Counted from the stretch's first letter, positions 21,601 to 35,790 are shown. The stretch: DNA of 64,000 nucleotides from Cyprinodon diabolis (GCA_030533445.1 CM060065.1:27974974-28038973); one strand, 5' to 3'. The notes: generated from the letters alone by a model not told the origin. A program made the numbers and translations.

Positions 21601-23767
21601 GTCGCCCTGTTTGCTCTCTTGTAGGTGGCCTACAGCTTCGATGCTGGTCCCAATGCTGTGATCTTTGCTTTGCAGCAGTTTGTTCCAGAGTTTGTCCAGT
21701 TGGTTCAACACTTCTTTCCCCCGGACAGAAATGGAGAAGAGTATGTGGCGTTTTTTGTTTTTGTTTTTTTTGTTTGGCAGGGTTTATGAGTAACAATTCA
21801 TTTTTATTTTAGTTTACTTTTCCTACATTTTAGAAGAACTGATCATGTTAGAAAGATCCTGTTTTGTGGTAAAGTGGGATATATTCGGATGTCCCAGCAG
21901 CAAACTGAAAGGCAAATGAAAGCATCCAGAATCACAATAGAGATAAAATATAAAAACAAAACAAAGACTCAAATTTACACCTTAAGGAAAAAAAAATTCT
22001 AAAAATGTCATACTACAATTAAAAGTAAATGTAAAAAATGTGTGTGTTTGTAGAATTACAGCAGACTATTTAGTACCCCTTAATGTCCAGTGTACTTTTA
22101 CTTTTCATTGGACATTATAAAGTACCAATTTATCTAAAATTGGCTTTTAATCTAATTCTGATTTCATGGAACTCTTTATTGGTCAGACAGAAAGAAAGAG
22201 AGAGGGAGCAGTCTTCCAGGTTTTGATGCAATTTTACATAAACTCCCAGTGATCCTCCTAACACTCATGTCCCTCCATCATCATCTTAAGTGTCTCCTCA
22301 ACTTATTTTGCATATTAAATTAATAATGCTTTCAGACAGTACAGATTGTACATTCCCTGCAGCTGACCATCTCTTTGTTTTTTTTATTCTAATAGATACA
22401 ATTTTTATTAAAAAAAAACCATTTTGCCTCTGCATGTGCCATAGACATCTAAAATGAGCATATCATTTAGGCTCATTTTGACTGTTCCCGTCAACCTACT
22501 TTGCAAGAACGAGCCACTAGTGCCGCAAAAAAAATGCACAAAATGCTTCTCTTTGCTCTTTTTTTAAACAAGATATTTGTCACTATTCAAGCTAAAACAC
22601 ATATGACACATATGAGGTCAAATGAAAGGAAACCTGTTGGGATGTGTTCAGTAGAGTTTTTACAGTCCTAATCAATGGGCAGCGGACAAACTTTAGTGTA
22701 ACAACATTTTGGCGCCTGTTATTTCTAAGGGCTGTGCGTATCAACTTTATTTGATTTCCTGCTCATATAAAACAAGCACAAATCTCACAGCAGCTGCACT
22801 GAATTCCTACAGCTTAAGCTTCTCTTTCAAGTAGAGATTTATAGACTATTATGTAGTGAGACAAACCCATAAGCCAAATGTTAATCTGATTGTAAGAAGA
22901 TCTCAGGCCTCATGACCTTACACCTTAATTTTAAGTCTCCAGAAGCTTTGATAGCTTTTAGGATCCTTGATATCAATCTGGTGAACTTCTGATTATAAAT
23001 TTGAAACATAGACAAGTGATAAACATGAAAACAAGTATGACTTTTACAGATCACTTTCTCATGTACACCACATAATTAGATTTTCTGAGATCCCAGGGCT
23101 CTATTAAAAGCACAAAGGGCTTTGTGGTATAACTCAATCATATTCACCTGAGTAATGTTCATAAAATGTGTTGGGAATTTCCCTCTTGCCTAATCATGCG
23201 GGACTTTTAGACAAGGGCTGAAGTCTGGAGAAACAGAAGGACAGGTGCACAAATCTAGATTTATCAGCTATATGCAAGGTTAGCTATATAGACTTAAAAA
23301 AAAAAAAGCAGCTGGATTATATCCCCCCAAAAAATAAATATATATAATATAAATTTAAAAAACAATACGCACCTGATGCTACCTTTCATAAAAAGTTTTA
23401 AACTGTTGTTTACCTAGTAGGTGTGCTTGCTGTTGGTTTCCTGGAATAATGTCTCTTAAGTGTTGCTCCTTATCTTCAGTTTTATTAAAGGTCTTCCAGT
23501 CAAGTCTGCTGCTCTTACTGTGGAGCTGAAACAGAGTATCGGCTTAGAGCCTTTACCAAAGGGAGTGAACTACATCATCAGCACAAAGGTGAAAATTAAT
23601 TCAACGTTTAAATAACAAACATACAAACAAAGGATGCGTCTCTTTTTTTATTATTTAAAGATGTGATTTTTCCTGATAACTTTCAGGCTGGGCCAGGCCC
23701 TCTTGTTGTCGAGGATCCTTCTCAGCACCTCCTTTCAGCAGAAGGTCTACCAAAGAAAATGGTCTGA
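15617..23767 (+). CDS. mvd: Diphosphomevalonate decarboxylase, 10 exons
   Basis: It converts mevalonate diphosphate to isopentenyl diphosphate with ATP, the last step of the mevalonate pathway (GHMP kinase family). Exons: 15617-15692, 15870-15940, 16550-16664, 16764-16913, 17017-17216, 20856-20930, 21029-21247, 21625-21740, 23480-23588, 23687-23767, totalling 1,212 nt and 403 aa (human 400). Landmarks are [16 protein letters not shown] (substrate-binding N-terminus), [28 protein letters not shown] (ATP-binding GHMP loop), [29 protein letters not shown] and the catalytic Asp in [12 protein letters not shown]. All phases fit. Introns 5 (3.6 kb) and 8 (1.7 kb) are long, and intron 5 holds several repeats. 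AATAAA lies at 23960-23965. MVD neighbours CYBA in human as here. Confidence 0.97.
17340..17480. repeat. Retroposon-like fragment in mvd intron 5
   Basis: The phrase AAATCCCTTTATTGTCCAAC is shared almost exactly with 51403-51427, which leads into the conserved 'ctctgcatttaaccc' block also seen at 41120. Probably a LINE or SINE 3' fragment. Family not assigned. Confidence 0.4.
17690..18044. repeat. Dispersed teleost repeat, left part
   Basis: It carries phrases I recognise from fish genomes, such as AGTGCTATACA, GTTAAAAGCCAAGGAAAATG, GGCCTGTCTAATAGTCAAGG and TCCCCTCTGAGCTTGC. The right part (GGGCAAGACTATTAAGAGCT) resumes at about 18912-19060, so the element at 18045-18911 is inserted in it. 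Confidence 0.5.
18045..18911. mobile_element. Non-autonomous DNA transposon with about 40-bp terminal inverted repeats, nested
   Basis: The left end (from 18045) CCCTGTCACATCCTGACCAT and the complement of the right end (to 18911) CCCGTATCACACCTTGACGA match imperfectly and continue into a shared ATTTAGCCAG(C/T)GTATGCCT block, together about 40 bp. The interior is 780 bp, rich in short dyads built on CGTATGC and ATAACTTAT. It contains no transposase that I can see. A target duplication is not clear. It lies inside an older repeat in mvd intron 5. Confidence 0.6.
18912..19070. repeat. Dispersed teleost repeat, right part
   Basis: Continuation of the repeat at 17690-18044 after the nested insertion, including AGACTATTAAGAGCTTTAAA and GGCTGCCATTGTACAGCTGG phrases. 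Confidence 0.4.
19510..19690. repeat. Fragment of the AAGTAC-type dispersed repeat
   Basis: ACTTAAGGTACC and TTTACTTAACTAAAAGTA phrases match the degenerate repeat seen in urah intron 1. No ends can be set. Confidence 0.35.
21741..23479. other. mvd intron 8, nothing recognised
   Basis: AT-rich intron with a few poly-A and poly-T tracts. No terminal repeats, long frames or RNA genes could be supported. Confidence 0.5.
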
Positions 23768-24668
23768 GCAGCTTCTACTGGGAAGAAATGTCCTCTGCTC
23801 CGCAGCAAAGGGTCTTACTCACCAAATCCAACATTAACAACATGAAGAATTTTATTTCTAATTTGTCAATTATTGTTTCTAATTGTTTTCTGATTGCTCA
23901 AATGTACCTGTATAGATTTTATTGTATCTATTAGAACCTTCACAGTTACATTAAAAAACAATAAAAAATCTGATGACGGTTTTGCATTTATTTTTCGTTG
24001 CTGTTCATTTTTATGTGTAGATGCATCCATGTTTTAACTCTCCTTTTCTCCTTGGACAAATTTTAAATATAATATATCTTAATTTTTGATGCTTCTGAAC
24101 AATTATTATCAAGTTCTGTGTTTTCAGAATCATTTTCTTTAAGTTTTTTTTTATTTTTCATACAAATCAATACATACAAATCTTCCATTGGCCCATAATG
24201 TACATTTTTACTTGGCTTATTATGTTCCCGGTGTCGAGAATCCCTGTAAGACTTAATGTTTCATTGTTTGCAGGGTGAAGCGTTTCTATTTTCTACTAAT
24301 TGCAGATCTGTACATTTAAAATTCGAATAAACATTTGTTTAATTTATACCCTTAAATTGTTACTTAATGTAAATTTCAGAATATTAATATTTGTATAGTA
24401 AGGAATGAAATTAATGCATTTATAATGAGAAATATGTTAAGCTTTATATTTAGCATAGTTTTCTCTGAAAAGATGACAATCGCATCAGTGAATGACTTTT
24501 TTTTATGTCAAGTTCTTTTTCAATTTAGGTCCATCAAATTTACTGGTTTAAATTAAATAAAATATATTTTTTCTCAAGATAATGGTATCTGGTCTATCAT
24601 TTATATCATTATTACTACTCCTGGAAAACGTTTTTTTTTAATAATTACTCGGCAAATTGGGGAGAACT
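23768..24668. other. mvd 3' UTR and downstream flank
   Basis: Likely mvd 3' UTR to the AATAAA at 23960-23965, then about 0.7 kb of AT-rich sequence with no recognised feature. Confidence 0.55.
23960..23965 (+). terminator. Poly(A) signal of mvd
   Basis: Canonical AATAAA about 195 bp after the mvd stop codon. Confidence 0.6.
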
Positions 24669-25332
24669 CAGGGGCGGAGCTAGATGGGTGGCCATGGCCA
24701 CCCTTAGCTAATTATTGGCCACCCCTACTATTTTTCCCCTTTAATACAGACAGTGGCAGCAGTAATACTCTCAAGTGGTATATTCAAAACATTTAAATTT
24801 TTCATATATTAACAATTACATGAAAACAAAAATAATGTGGTTAATTATGCACTTCAATATACTAACATTAAAGATGGTAATTCATGCTCTTTTCGTAACT
24901 AGATTTTGTGTTTTATGGGGTAAAGAGAAAATGATGTGTCTCTGAAAGTCATCTAGGAGTCTTCAGTGAAATCATAGATAAATAACTATTTAAATAAAAA
25001 CTTAATCAATATATGTAGATATTAGTACTTGTAAATATTGATTTTATGCAGAATAATTGTTGATAAGAGTAGGTAAGTAATGACAAAGGAAGAGATGTTT
25101 GCCTCAGAACTCAAAACTGAAATAATTGTATCCACTATACCTTTTATCTAGAAAGCACCAATGTTTAAATATATGCATCTATTTGTTAGCAAAGGCTGTA
25201 GGAAAGTATAGTTTGTCTTTATTTAGAAAACATGGCTGTTGTGCTCGTTAATTTTCCTGTCGCAATAGTGTAGATTGACCCTGACCTTCTGGCGCCTACC
25301 CACTTTCGGCCATCCCTCAGTGTACATTGGTT
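24669..25332. repeat. Old repeat starting CAGGGGCGGAGCTAG
   Basis: The left end CAGGGGCGGAGCTAGATGGG has the look of a hAT terminal repeat and is followed by a GGCCACCC-rich block. A GGCCACCC phrase reappears at 25894, after the MITE insertion, so the repeat probably continued there. No matching right terminus is found, so the element is partial or decayed. Confidence 0.35.
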
Positions 25333-25340
25333 ATTGCCTG

Positions 25341-25885
25341 CAGTGGCGTAACGACACAGCAATAGGCCTGTAAGCAAAATTATCTGGGTGGGCCCCATAT
25401 GAAGTACAACACCCTCACCCCCTTATCCGCCCCCCCCCCGTCGCTAACACATTGTACTCAACAGTTATGGTTAGAATCTATGCTCTTGATTACCCATAAT
25501 TCCAAGTCGTAAAAAATAAAAAACTCAAATACATTGTTCTTTTAAGATCTTTATTGCGGTTTGAACATATGAGTGTATTTTTTTACCAACCGTCTAATAA
25601 ACTATACACAGTTAATAACATAGTAATTAAAAGTACCACTGCCTGCTTTGCTATTAGTGACGTCATTAAATGGCTCACCATCATTTTGAAATCTGGCATG
25701 TGTTGGGGTATAAATAAGCTCCGGTCAGTCAACTTAGTATCAGGTGGGTTTAAAAGCAATTTATTTTGCACCATTCCATCTGCAAAGAGATATCCTAGTC
25801 CTCAATTGCGTAGGGGGCCAACCAGGTGTCAGTGACGGGGCCCCTAAGCAACTGCGGTCTCTGCTTACCAATAGTTACGCCATTG
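25341..25885. mobile_element. Non-autonomous hAT-type element with perfect 8-bp target duplication
   Basis: 545 bp with terminal repeats CAGTGGCGTAAC (25341-25352) and GTTACGCCATTG (25874-25885), matching at 11 of 12 positions. It is flanked on both sides by ATTGCCTG (25333-25340 and 25886-25893). An 8-bp duplication and CAGTGG-type ends are hAT hallmarks. No transposase remains. Confidence 0.88.
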
Positions 25886-25963
25886 ATTGCCTGGCCACCC
25901 TTTTAAAAAATTTAAGTTGATTAAATAAACTACTGCAAAGAAAATAATCCAGTATTCTACAGG

Positions 25964-27482
25964 CAGGGGCTGTTCTAGAGCAGGACCAACAGGGGCCAGT
26001 GCCTTGTAGATCATCTCCTGGTCCCTGTTATGGCCCCTGTACTGAAGACATGATAATCAAAGAAATTCTAATGATGATATGCGCTGGAACAGACATGATT
26101 ACCGATAGGTCCTTCAGATCTATTTCCTTTGTTTTACTTTACAAATTCTGTTTTACTAATTATTCAAAAACAATAAGGTGATAGCTTCAGTGGTATTGAG
26201 ATAGCATTCCAGTTTTCATCTGCTTAATGATTTTTTTCAAAACAAATTGCTAAAATTTTTACAGCTGAATTTATGCGTTTTTCTTGAGTTATAATTTAGA
26301 TCTTATAGAAAATGGTCATTTTAACTTAAAGGAATAGTACACCCAAAACATGATTAGCCTTCATTTTCTACTCACCCCCATGCTGAACAACACTCTGGAG
26401 TACTTTTTTGATATCTCAAATGCATCTGGAGATCTGGGAGGCTTCTTGCTGTCTGCTGACATTCAAATAATGGAGGTCTATGGTGCCCGAGGCAGAAAGG
26501 TCCATAAAAGTCCACAAAAAATGTGTCAATATTCCTCCATACTGCTCGTCCAATGTATTCCAAGTGTCCTGAGTGGGTAGCGTCCATATTTTACTCGAAA
26601 CGAAGTCATTTAGAATGTTTTTAGAGCATAAACAGTAGTGTATAGGATTTCCTAAAAGCGCTCGCCTGCGAGTTCACGAGCCTACAGAAACCGCGGCAGA
26701 CCAAGCCAGATGAAAGTGCGCATTCAGCTCGGTAAAGAACTCATGCTCTTCCTCAACACTGAAGTCCTCAGACATTTTTCTTTCGTTGTTTCTTTCTTTG
26801 CACAGGTAAACAGCACATTTCTTCTTCTACGCTTGCATTATCAAGAGCAGACGCTGAATGCGCACTTTCATCTGGTTTGGTCTGCCGCAGTTTCTGTAGG
26901 CTCGTGAACTCGCAGGCGCGCGCTTTTAGGAAATCCTATACACTACTGTTTATGCTCTAAAAACATTCTAAATGACTTTGTTTCGAGTAAATTATGGAAG
27001 CTACCCACTCAGGACACTTGGAATACATTGGACGAGCAGTATGGAGGAATATTGACACGTTTTTTGTGGACTTTTATGGACCTTTCTGCCTCGGGCGCCA
27101 TGGACCTCCATTATTTGAATGTCAGCAGACAGCAAGAAGCCTCCCAGATCTCCAGATGCATTTGAGATATCAAAAAAGTACTCCAGAGTGTTGTTCAGCA
27201 TGGGGGTGAGTAGAAAATGAAGGCTAATCATGTTTTGGGTGTACTATTCCTTTAAATTAAGTCAAAAAACATGTTACATTCCTAAATTATGAATGTATAT
27301 TGACCTAATAAGACAAAATTTTAATTAAACCAATTGAATAGAAATTTCACATCATGCGGCTATCTTCATATATTTGAATCCCTTGCCCTGTTTTTTTTAT
27401 TTCATGCTTTTCAGTGGCCCCCATGAAAACACGCTGGCCCCCTCCTGGACGCCTTGGTAGGTTTGTTGTTGAACCGCCACTG
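25964..27482. mobile_element. Non-autonomous hAT-type element carrying a nested TTAA MITE
   Basis: The left end CAGGGGCTGTTCTAG and the complement of the right end CAGTGGCGGTTCAAC are imperfect terminal repeats. The flanks are TCTACAGG (25956-25963) and CCTACAGG (27483-27490), an 8-bp duplication with one mismatch. The element was about 0.6 kb before a 922-bp TTAA-type MITE entered it. Its right end is about 230 bp before the cyba start codon, so it may lie in or near the cyba promoter. Confidence 0.75.
26330..27251. mobile_element. Long-palindrome MITE flanked by TTAA
   Basis: Two inverted arms of 399 bp each (26330-26728 and 26853-27251) are separated by a 124-bp spacer. The ends start AGGAATAGTACACCC and the element is flanked by TTAA (26326-26329 and 27252-27255). 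The arms are very similar, which is why the same apparent frames appear on both strands. TTAA flanks suggest mobilisation by a piggyBac- or Kolobok-like transposase. A related end motif is widespread in fish genomes. Confidence 0.9.
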
Positions 27483-27709
27483 CCTACAGGTAAATAAATG
27501 TTAGCAGGGATAAACCTGCAGTTAATGTGGCGGTCATTTCCTGCTCGGTAGGTTGCAGTAACCCCTCCTCTCTAATGGTGAGGCAACTTTTCGGAAATGA
27601 CGCCCTGCCTCCTGGCCTTAAATCGCTGCGCTTCTCATCTGGTAAATCCAGTCTCTTCCTTCCTTCCCTCCGTCCCGCTGCACCTCTAGAAGCCACTCAG
27701 GTTGTCACG

Positions 27710-30034
<2,325 letters not shown>

Positions 30035-32026
30035 CCAGTCCAGGGCTTCGTCCCTATTGGTCCTCTTCAGATAAATTATACATTCACTGCAAAAGTTCTC
30101 TGGATCGAAGAAGAAAAAGGTTTTTTGAAGTTTGCTGATGCCACAAAGTAATATACAAATAGGCTATTTACGATGAGATAGAAAATAGTATCCTTTACAT
30201 CTGAGGATACGGATATTATGATTTGTGAGGAAATAAAAAATATTTCTTTAACTTTTAAGGAGCCAAAATGCTGCAGAGGGAAAGTGTAACTCTTTAGTTG
30301 CAGGACTGTAACCAAGAACAACTACCGTCACTTTAAAGTGCTGTTTGGTAGCGCATACCGGTCTAATGAAGAAACAGTCAAAGCCTACAGCTGCTTTCTG
30401 TTGAAGTTATTTTAGTTTGTTACCATGAATATATTTGGAAAAAGATAAACTGTGTTCTTAAACTGTAATTATTATGTTTTTGTTTGAAGGCCTTGCATTA
30501 TAGATGTTTACTGTTTTATGGTACTGTTTATCCCTTTAGACAACAACTGGATCAAATTGAAGCCCTCCTGCTGATATTAGCTCATTTATTATGCATTTGA
30601 TGTCATTGGTTATAGTTTTATTCTGTGTAAATAAACTTTTTGCTTGTTTAATTACTAGTTGCCGATCCCTTTTTTTGTTCTTCCTTGAAATATATATCTT
30701 TTTTGAAATGACATTTGCAACTTCCTCCTTTCGCAACAAATGGCTGTTAGTGTCACTGAATTTCCTTTTTGTGAAAATGACTTTTTTTACATTTCTTTTA
30801 TGATTTTTTGTTTTCAGGGAAGCAACATATCTGGTTAGAGGGTGGCTTGTAAGCCAAGTTTTCAACAATGATATAATTTCATAAATCATGTTTTTTTTCC
30901 TGTTGTTTCCTGTTAGCGGTCAAATCTTATCTCTGAAGGAGATACAAGCTATTTAGAAACCTCAACCTGAACTGGTGGTTCCTTATTTCAGTCAATCTGG
31001 TCATTTGTAGTTTATCTAAAAAATGTCTCCTAGTGTTTTTTTTTTTTTTTTTTTGTAATTTCCTTAATGTGAAAAAAAAATTTAGGTAAACTTGGTCAGA
31101 TTTATAGCATAGAGGTAGTTCATTTCTGGAGTTAAATTTCCCACAGAGTTCTTGGAGTGTCTGCTTTATGCCTGCAAGCACAATGTTGGTAAAAGCTCTG
31201 AATCACCCTGGTGGAAATTTAACAGAAGAAAGTGTTGTGATGTTTATTACTTTTTCTACTGGATGAAGTAATCCATGTGTGCTGACCTTAGTAACCATGG
31301 CCTGACAAACCTGGATTAATCACCTCATAGAGTAATGAAAGACAGTAAATAAAAGAACTGCCTTAAGTTCAGGAAGTAGTGGAGTTGTGCATAGAGCCAA
31401 TAGTTTTATTTTTTTTTTTTCTTTATGTGACATCATTTTATAAAAAAAAAAAATCAGTTCTTGACTGGCTAATATAAAAAACAGAAACAAGTTAAGATTT
31501 TTAAGGAAATTCTCTTAATTCTCTTGGAGTAACCCCAAAACCCCTTTGTCTTATTGTGACTGAAAACCCTGTGAACAGAACTGAACTGAGATGACTTTTC
31601 CACCTCAGATTAACTGCAACACCATGTTAAAAAAAAGTAAAGGGTATGTAAAGCCTGTGATAAAAGATGCAAAGCCTCTTGATCACAGAACTACAATAAA
31701 GAGGTCTCCACCAACAGAGCTTCATGTACACACAGAAATGGGGAGCTCCTGAAGACCAGTTACATGATAAAAACAATTATCCACATTAGTCTGTGACATA
31801 GGGAGAGACTGCAGATCTGTCAAGACCCCCTGGTTAACATACAGTAGGCTGTTACAAGCCAGGGTCATGGAGAAAAAAAAGGATAATTTGCTGTAGGATA
31901 TGACTGCAAATATGGGTGAAGGCCTGGGATCTGATGATGGATCGAGTTACAGTTTGAAAGGTTCGGGGCAAATTAATAAGTCTCCTTCCACTCTAACAAT
32001 CTGAGATACAGCAGCAGATCTGTTCA
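30035..32026. other. cyba 3' UTR and gene-poor flank
   Basis: cyba 3' UTR with poly(A) signals at 30232-30237 or 30630-30635, then AT-rich sequence with poly-T (31038-31055) and poly-A tracts. No gene or complete mobile element recognised. Confidence 0.5.
30630..30635 (+). terminator. Candidate distal poly(A) signal of cyba
   Basis: Canonical AATAAA about 600 bp after the cyba stop. A proximal AATAAA at 30232-30237 is the alternative. Confidence 0.4.
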
Positions 32027-32618
32027 CCCTTTATAGGGCACTAAGTGAAATACTTTGAAAATCCGAATTTCAAGCCAACAGTGTTATTGGCATCCAGGAA
32101 AAGACCTTATTACCTTGTAACATTAAAAGAAATATGGATATTTTGATCGTAACAATTAATGTCAATGTAATAACAAGAAATGCCAATTTGCCCCAATATA
32201 TTAAGAAAAATAACAAAAATGCTTCTATAAGAAATTCATGAAAAACACTCTTTATTTGGTCCAACATAACCTTAGAGGCATTAATGCTGATACTGGAACT
32301 AATATTTGTTAGTTTGTAAACCTAAATATAATTCTTAACTCAGCTTATTAACTTTTTAACTTACTTTTCAAGTAGCTTTTTACCTTTTTTTCTTAACTTG
32401 TTAACTTTTTTTCAACTTAATTTCCAGTAGGTAATATATCATTCAAGGGCTCCTCTAATTGGTCAAATGCCTAAATAAGATGTACAGCCATGTAGCAGTA
32501 TCTATGCTGAATGGCTGGATATAGATCTTGTGCTTCTAGATCTCACTGAGGTACAGTGGGGACTCCATTTGTAAGGGGTATGCAAGTGATCAAAAACGGT
32601 AACTTGCCCTATAAAGGG
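32027..32618. mobile_element. Non-autonomous element with perfect 14-bp terminal repeats (piggyBac-like)
   Basis: Ends CCCTTTATAGGGCA (32027-32040) and its exact complement TGCCCTATAAAGGG (32605-32618) bound a 592-bp unit. The flanks are TTCA and TTTT, possibly decayed TTAA target sites. CCCTTT-type ends suggest a piggyBac/Looper-like family. This is inferred from ends only, and no transposase is present. Confidence 0.6.
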
Positions 32619-33280
32619 TTTTGCTAAACAAAAAAACAGATCTAAATTAAAAAGAGACATACAGCCTGATATGGGAAAATGGAAATAGCATTAAAAAAGG
32701 GGTTATATTCACCCTATCCCAGGGAGGAATACAATATAATCTCTGCAGAAGGGAAAGCAAATACTGGAATCTAGACAGATCAGCAAAATTGAGTACAGGA
32801 ACTGTGGTGGACACAGAAAAATAGCCTCAAAGAGTCATCTGTAAAAGTCCCATACCAGTAAGATAGGAAAGCCTTAGATGTCCCACAGGAAATTACAGCT
32901 ATGTGTTGGAACAGCAGTAGATCTGAGAGTTTATTTACCAGACACTAAGCACACACACAATCAAAAGAATCCCTTGTTAGGGAAGCTCTGTTAATTCATT
33001 TGGCCTTAAAAACATTGTCTCAATTGAAATTAATAAATAAAATGGCATAAGTGCTGTGGGACCAGAGAGGAACTGTTTTTGGCTCTAAATGCTCCACCTA
33101 CAATTACCCAGGCTAAAAATGTGGTAGAGGATTTTATGAAGCCTGAAGGCCAAGGTAGTATGAGCTGATCCTGAATGACTCAGAGACAACACAAAGAAAT
33201 AGGCTGACCAAATTTCAGAAAAGGGAAGTCTACTCATTTTAAAAAGGCTTGTGGAAGAGTTCTTAAAAATATATTCATGT
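32619..33280. other. Intergenic sequence, nothing recognised
   Basis: Non-repetitive sequence with many stops in all frames. It could be an old retroelement remnant but shows no diagnostic motif. Confidence 0.4.
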
Positions 33281-33293
33281 AATAAAAGGAACT

Positions 33294-33635
33294 AGGCTGC
33301 TCAGTGGATCAGTGGGTAGCACTGCTGCCTTGCAGCAAGAAGGTTCTGGGTTTGATTCCCGGCCCGTGGTCTTTCTGCATAGAGTTTGCTTGTTCTCCCT
33401 GAGCATGCGTGGGTTCTCTCTGGGTACTTTGGCTTCCTCCCACAGTCCAAAAACATGACTGTCAGGTTAATTGGCTTCTCTAAAAGTTGTGTGAATGGTT
33501 GTTTGTCTCTGTGGTGCCCTGCGATGGACTGGTGACCTGTCCAGGATCTTGCCCGTTTACAGCTGGAGATGGCACCAGCACCCCTCACGACCCCACTTGG
33601 GATAAGTGTGTTTGAAAATGGATGGATGAATGAAT
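33294..33635 (+). mobile_element. tRNA-related SINE, copy B
   Basis: Same family as 14401-14758, with the promoter head, a GGTTTGATTCC variant of the B box, the conserved body and an ATGGATGGATGAATG tail. It is flanked by a 13-bp target duplication with one mismatch (AATAAAAGGAACT 33281-33293 and AATAAAAGGGACT 33636-33648). Confidence 0.88.
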
Positions 33636-33648
33636 AATAAAAGGGACT

Positions 33649-34560
33649 GTACACTGCCACCAGTCACAACATTAAATGTAGCATACGTGTATACCTGAGC
33701 TGTCTAGAACTGACAGTGAGGTGTGTTGCATAGGAATCTTACAGTAGCTGAACACAGCTGTAAAATCCCTGAGCCTGATGGGAAATGGAGGAGAGTTCAA
33801 AACTCGCCTAAAATAAATAATTAGGATCTTTTGGGTGAGAAATCCCTAAATCTAAATCCTTATGCATGGGCTATTCTTCCACAGAAATATAAAAATACAT
33901 TAAACACACATTCAGGGTGTCATGGATTAAAATTAGAGTCAACACTGATGATGTTCTCCGGACACATGATGATGAGGAGGAACATTTGCGTCACTGCAGA
34001 ATTGATAAAGGAAAATGACTAAAGCAGGCTTAATTTGAGGAAATGAAAGCTTTACAAAACACAGATTAAATTAAGCTTTAACATCACAGAAACAGAAATC
34101 TTTACCTGACAGTTAGAAAGTGAAAAGAACTTTGAAATGTATCTGTCTTAAACAGAGTCCAGCAGACCTTGAGAAAGGAAACAGGGATAATCCCCCCAGA
34201 GTTATCACGTGTTTAAATATTAGAACATTTTACTTGATAAAGGTCATAGGTGAGAAAAATATCTTCTAAATAAGCTATGTTGGTGTACTGGTCTGGATCC
34301 ACAGTAACTTTGATGGTGCCCTTGATGTGGGTCATGACTATCCATGTTAAGGCTATTTCTACCTGCCTATTCTAACTAGCAGAATGGAGCAAAGCAGCCC
34401 CCGTTCACAACTCATGTCATAACACGAGAATTTGCATAGACAAAGCAGTCAGATTGGTTTAAAGTTTCTGTCAGGGAAAATCAGCTGATTTTATTCAGTT
34501 GTCTACTTACAAGTCATGCTATTCTGGATGAGCTTGCAGTGTCTATTTTTGCTTGCATTT
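33649..34560. other. Intergenic sequence, nothing recognised
   Basis: Low-complexity-free, stop-rich sequence. No family motif or inverted ends found by eye. Confidence 0.4.
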
Positions 34561-34564
34561 TGAG

Positions 34565-34860
34565 TTAACTTCATTCAATCCCTCACAGCAAACAGGCAGC
34601 GACAGTGGAGAGGAAAAACTCCCGTTTAACAGGAAGAAACCTCCATCAGAACCAGGCTCAGTGTGAGCAGCCATCTGTTGATGCCGACTGGGGTTCAAGA
34701 AGATAGAAGCAGAAATACAAAAATAAGCAGAGGTACAAAAGGTAACTGTCAACCAGCACCACAGGCGGCCCTGTCAATGAAACACACAGGCAGGCAGACA
34801 AACTTTATGCTAGTTCTCATGTCAGAGGATGAAGAGAGCACATAGAGTTAGTCACAGTCA
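34565..34860. repeat. Dispersed teleost repeat fragment
   Basis: Phrases GAGGAAAAACTCCCGTTTAA, CAGGAAGAAACCTCCATCAG and AACCAGGCTCAGTGTGAGCA are familiar from many fish genomes. Superfamily and limits are not clear. Confidence 0.5.
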
Positions 34861-35790
34861 GAGAAACAGGATTACACTGAAAGACAGGCAAAGCTCTAAC
34901 ATCTATAAAAAAAAAGCTGTTGATTGCAGCAGTACAGCTGATATTTCTCTCTGGGTTTGTGTCCCAGACAAGTAGGACCAGACCAGATAAAGCTTCAATG
35001 ATGGGAAAAGCAGAGACAGCATAAAGTTAGAGGTTGAACTTACCAATAATGCAGAGTGGGATAATGGAGATGGGATGAAGCAGAATAATGAAAATCAATC
35101 CCTATGTCCTCCATCAGCCTAAACATATAGTAGCATAAATGTAGAACATTAGGAAGAGGTATGAGAAAGGTGGAGCCCAGGTACAGCAATGGAGCCAATA
35201 AAAAGTAAAAGTAGCTACATTTGACATAATTAATGTCATTTCAATCCAGACCCAGTGAGCCCTGATCTCTGAAGTGATTAAATTGGCCATTCTTGTGTTG
35301 ACAGGCGTTGGTATCTTAATCACATTTATAAAAATCGGGCAGCTAGAGGTGTTTGTACTAAGAGATAATAATAGAAAGATAATTGAATAATCTGAACTTA
35401 TCTACTCTGCAGCATTTGTGAAACAAGGTGATGCAAAAGCACTTGGATTATGGAGTGCTTCAAACTGAGCCGTGTGCAGCTGTATGCAGTGATAGGAGTG
35501 AAGATTCGGGACTATGCACTTCTGGAATCTAAAATGTGGCAGAAGATTGTAGGAGTATATCTTTGTTAGATCCCAGACAAAGTGCGGCATTTTTTAAATG
35601 AGCCATCAAGGAAATTTTATGCCACTTTGTGATATCAGTAGCTGTGACTCTTGGTGCGGTGGTGAGGATTTACAACCACAGAAAACATGGACTGGGCCGT
35701 GAATGAAGCTGTGAATGTGCGCTGACATGTATGTCCAGTGTAGTCTGCTATCTACAGGGTGGGAGAAAACCACTGCTGTAAGAAACCTTA
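34861..35790. other. Intergenic sequence, possibly continuing the repeat
   Basis: Stop-rich sequence with no recognised gene. The stretch 34861-35330 may be part of the repeat starting at 34565. Confidence 0.35.

Noticed and set aside
26350..27231. Matching frames of about 71-76 codons on both strands
   Set aside because: They are mirror copies within the two arms of the TTAA palindrome MITE, not genes.
30536..30889. 117-codon minus strand frame downstream of cyba
   Set aside because: AT-rich, Lys/Ile/Ser-biased translation typical of non-coding sequence, overlapping the likely cyba 3' UTR.
31920..34500. Suspected endogenous retrovirus or Gypsy remnant in the gene-poor gap
   Set aside because: No long terminal repeats, primer-binding site, protease, reverse transcriptase or integrase motif could be found by reading all frames.
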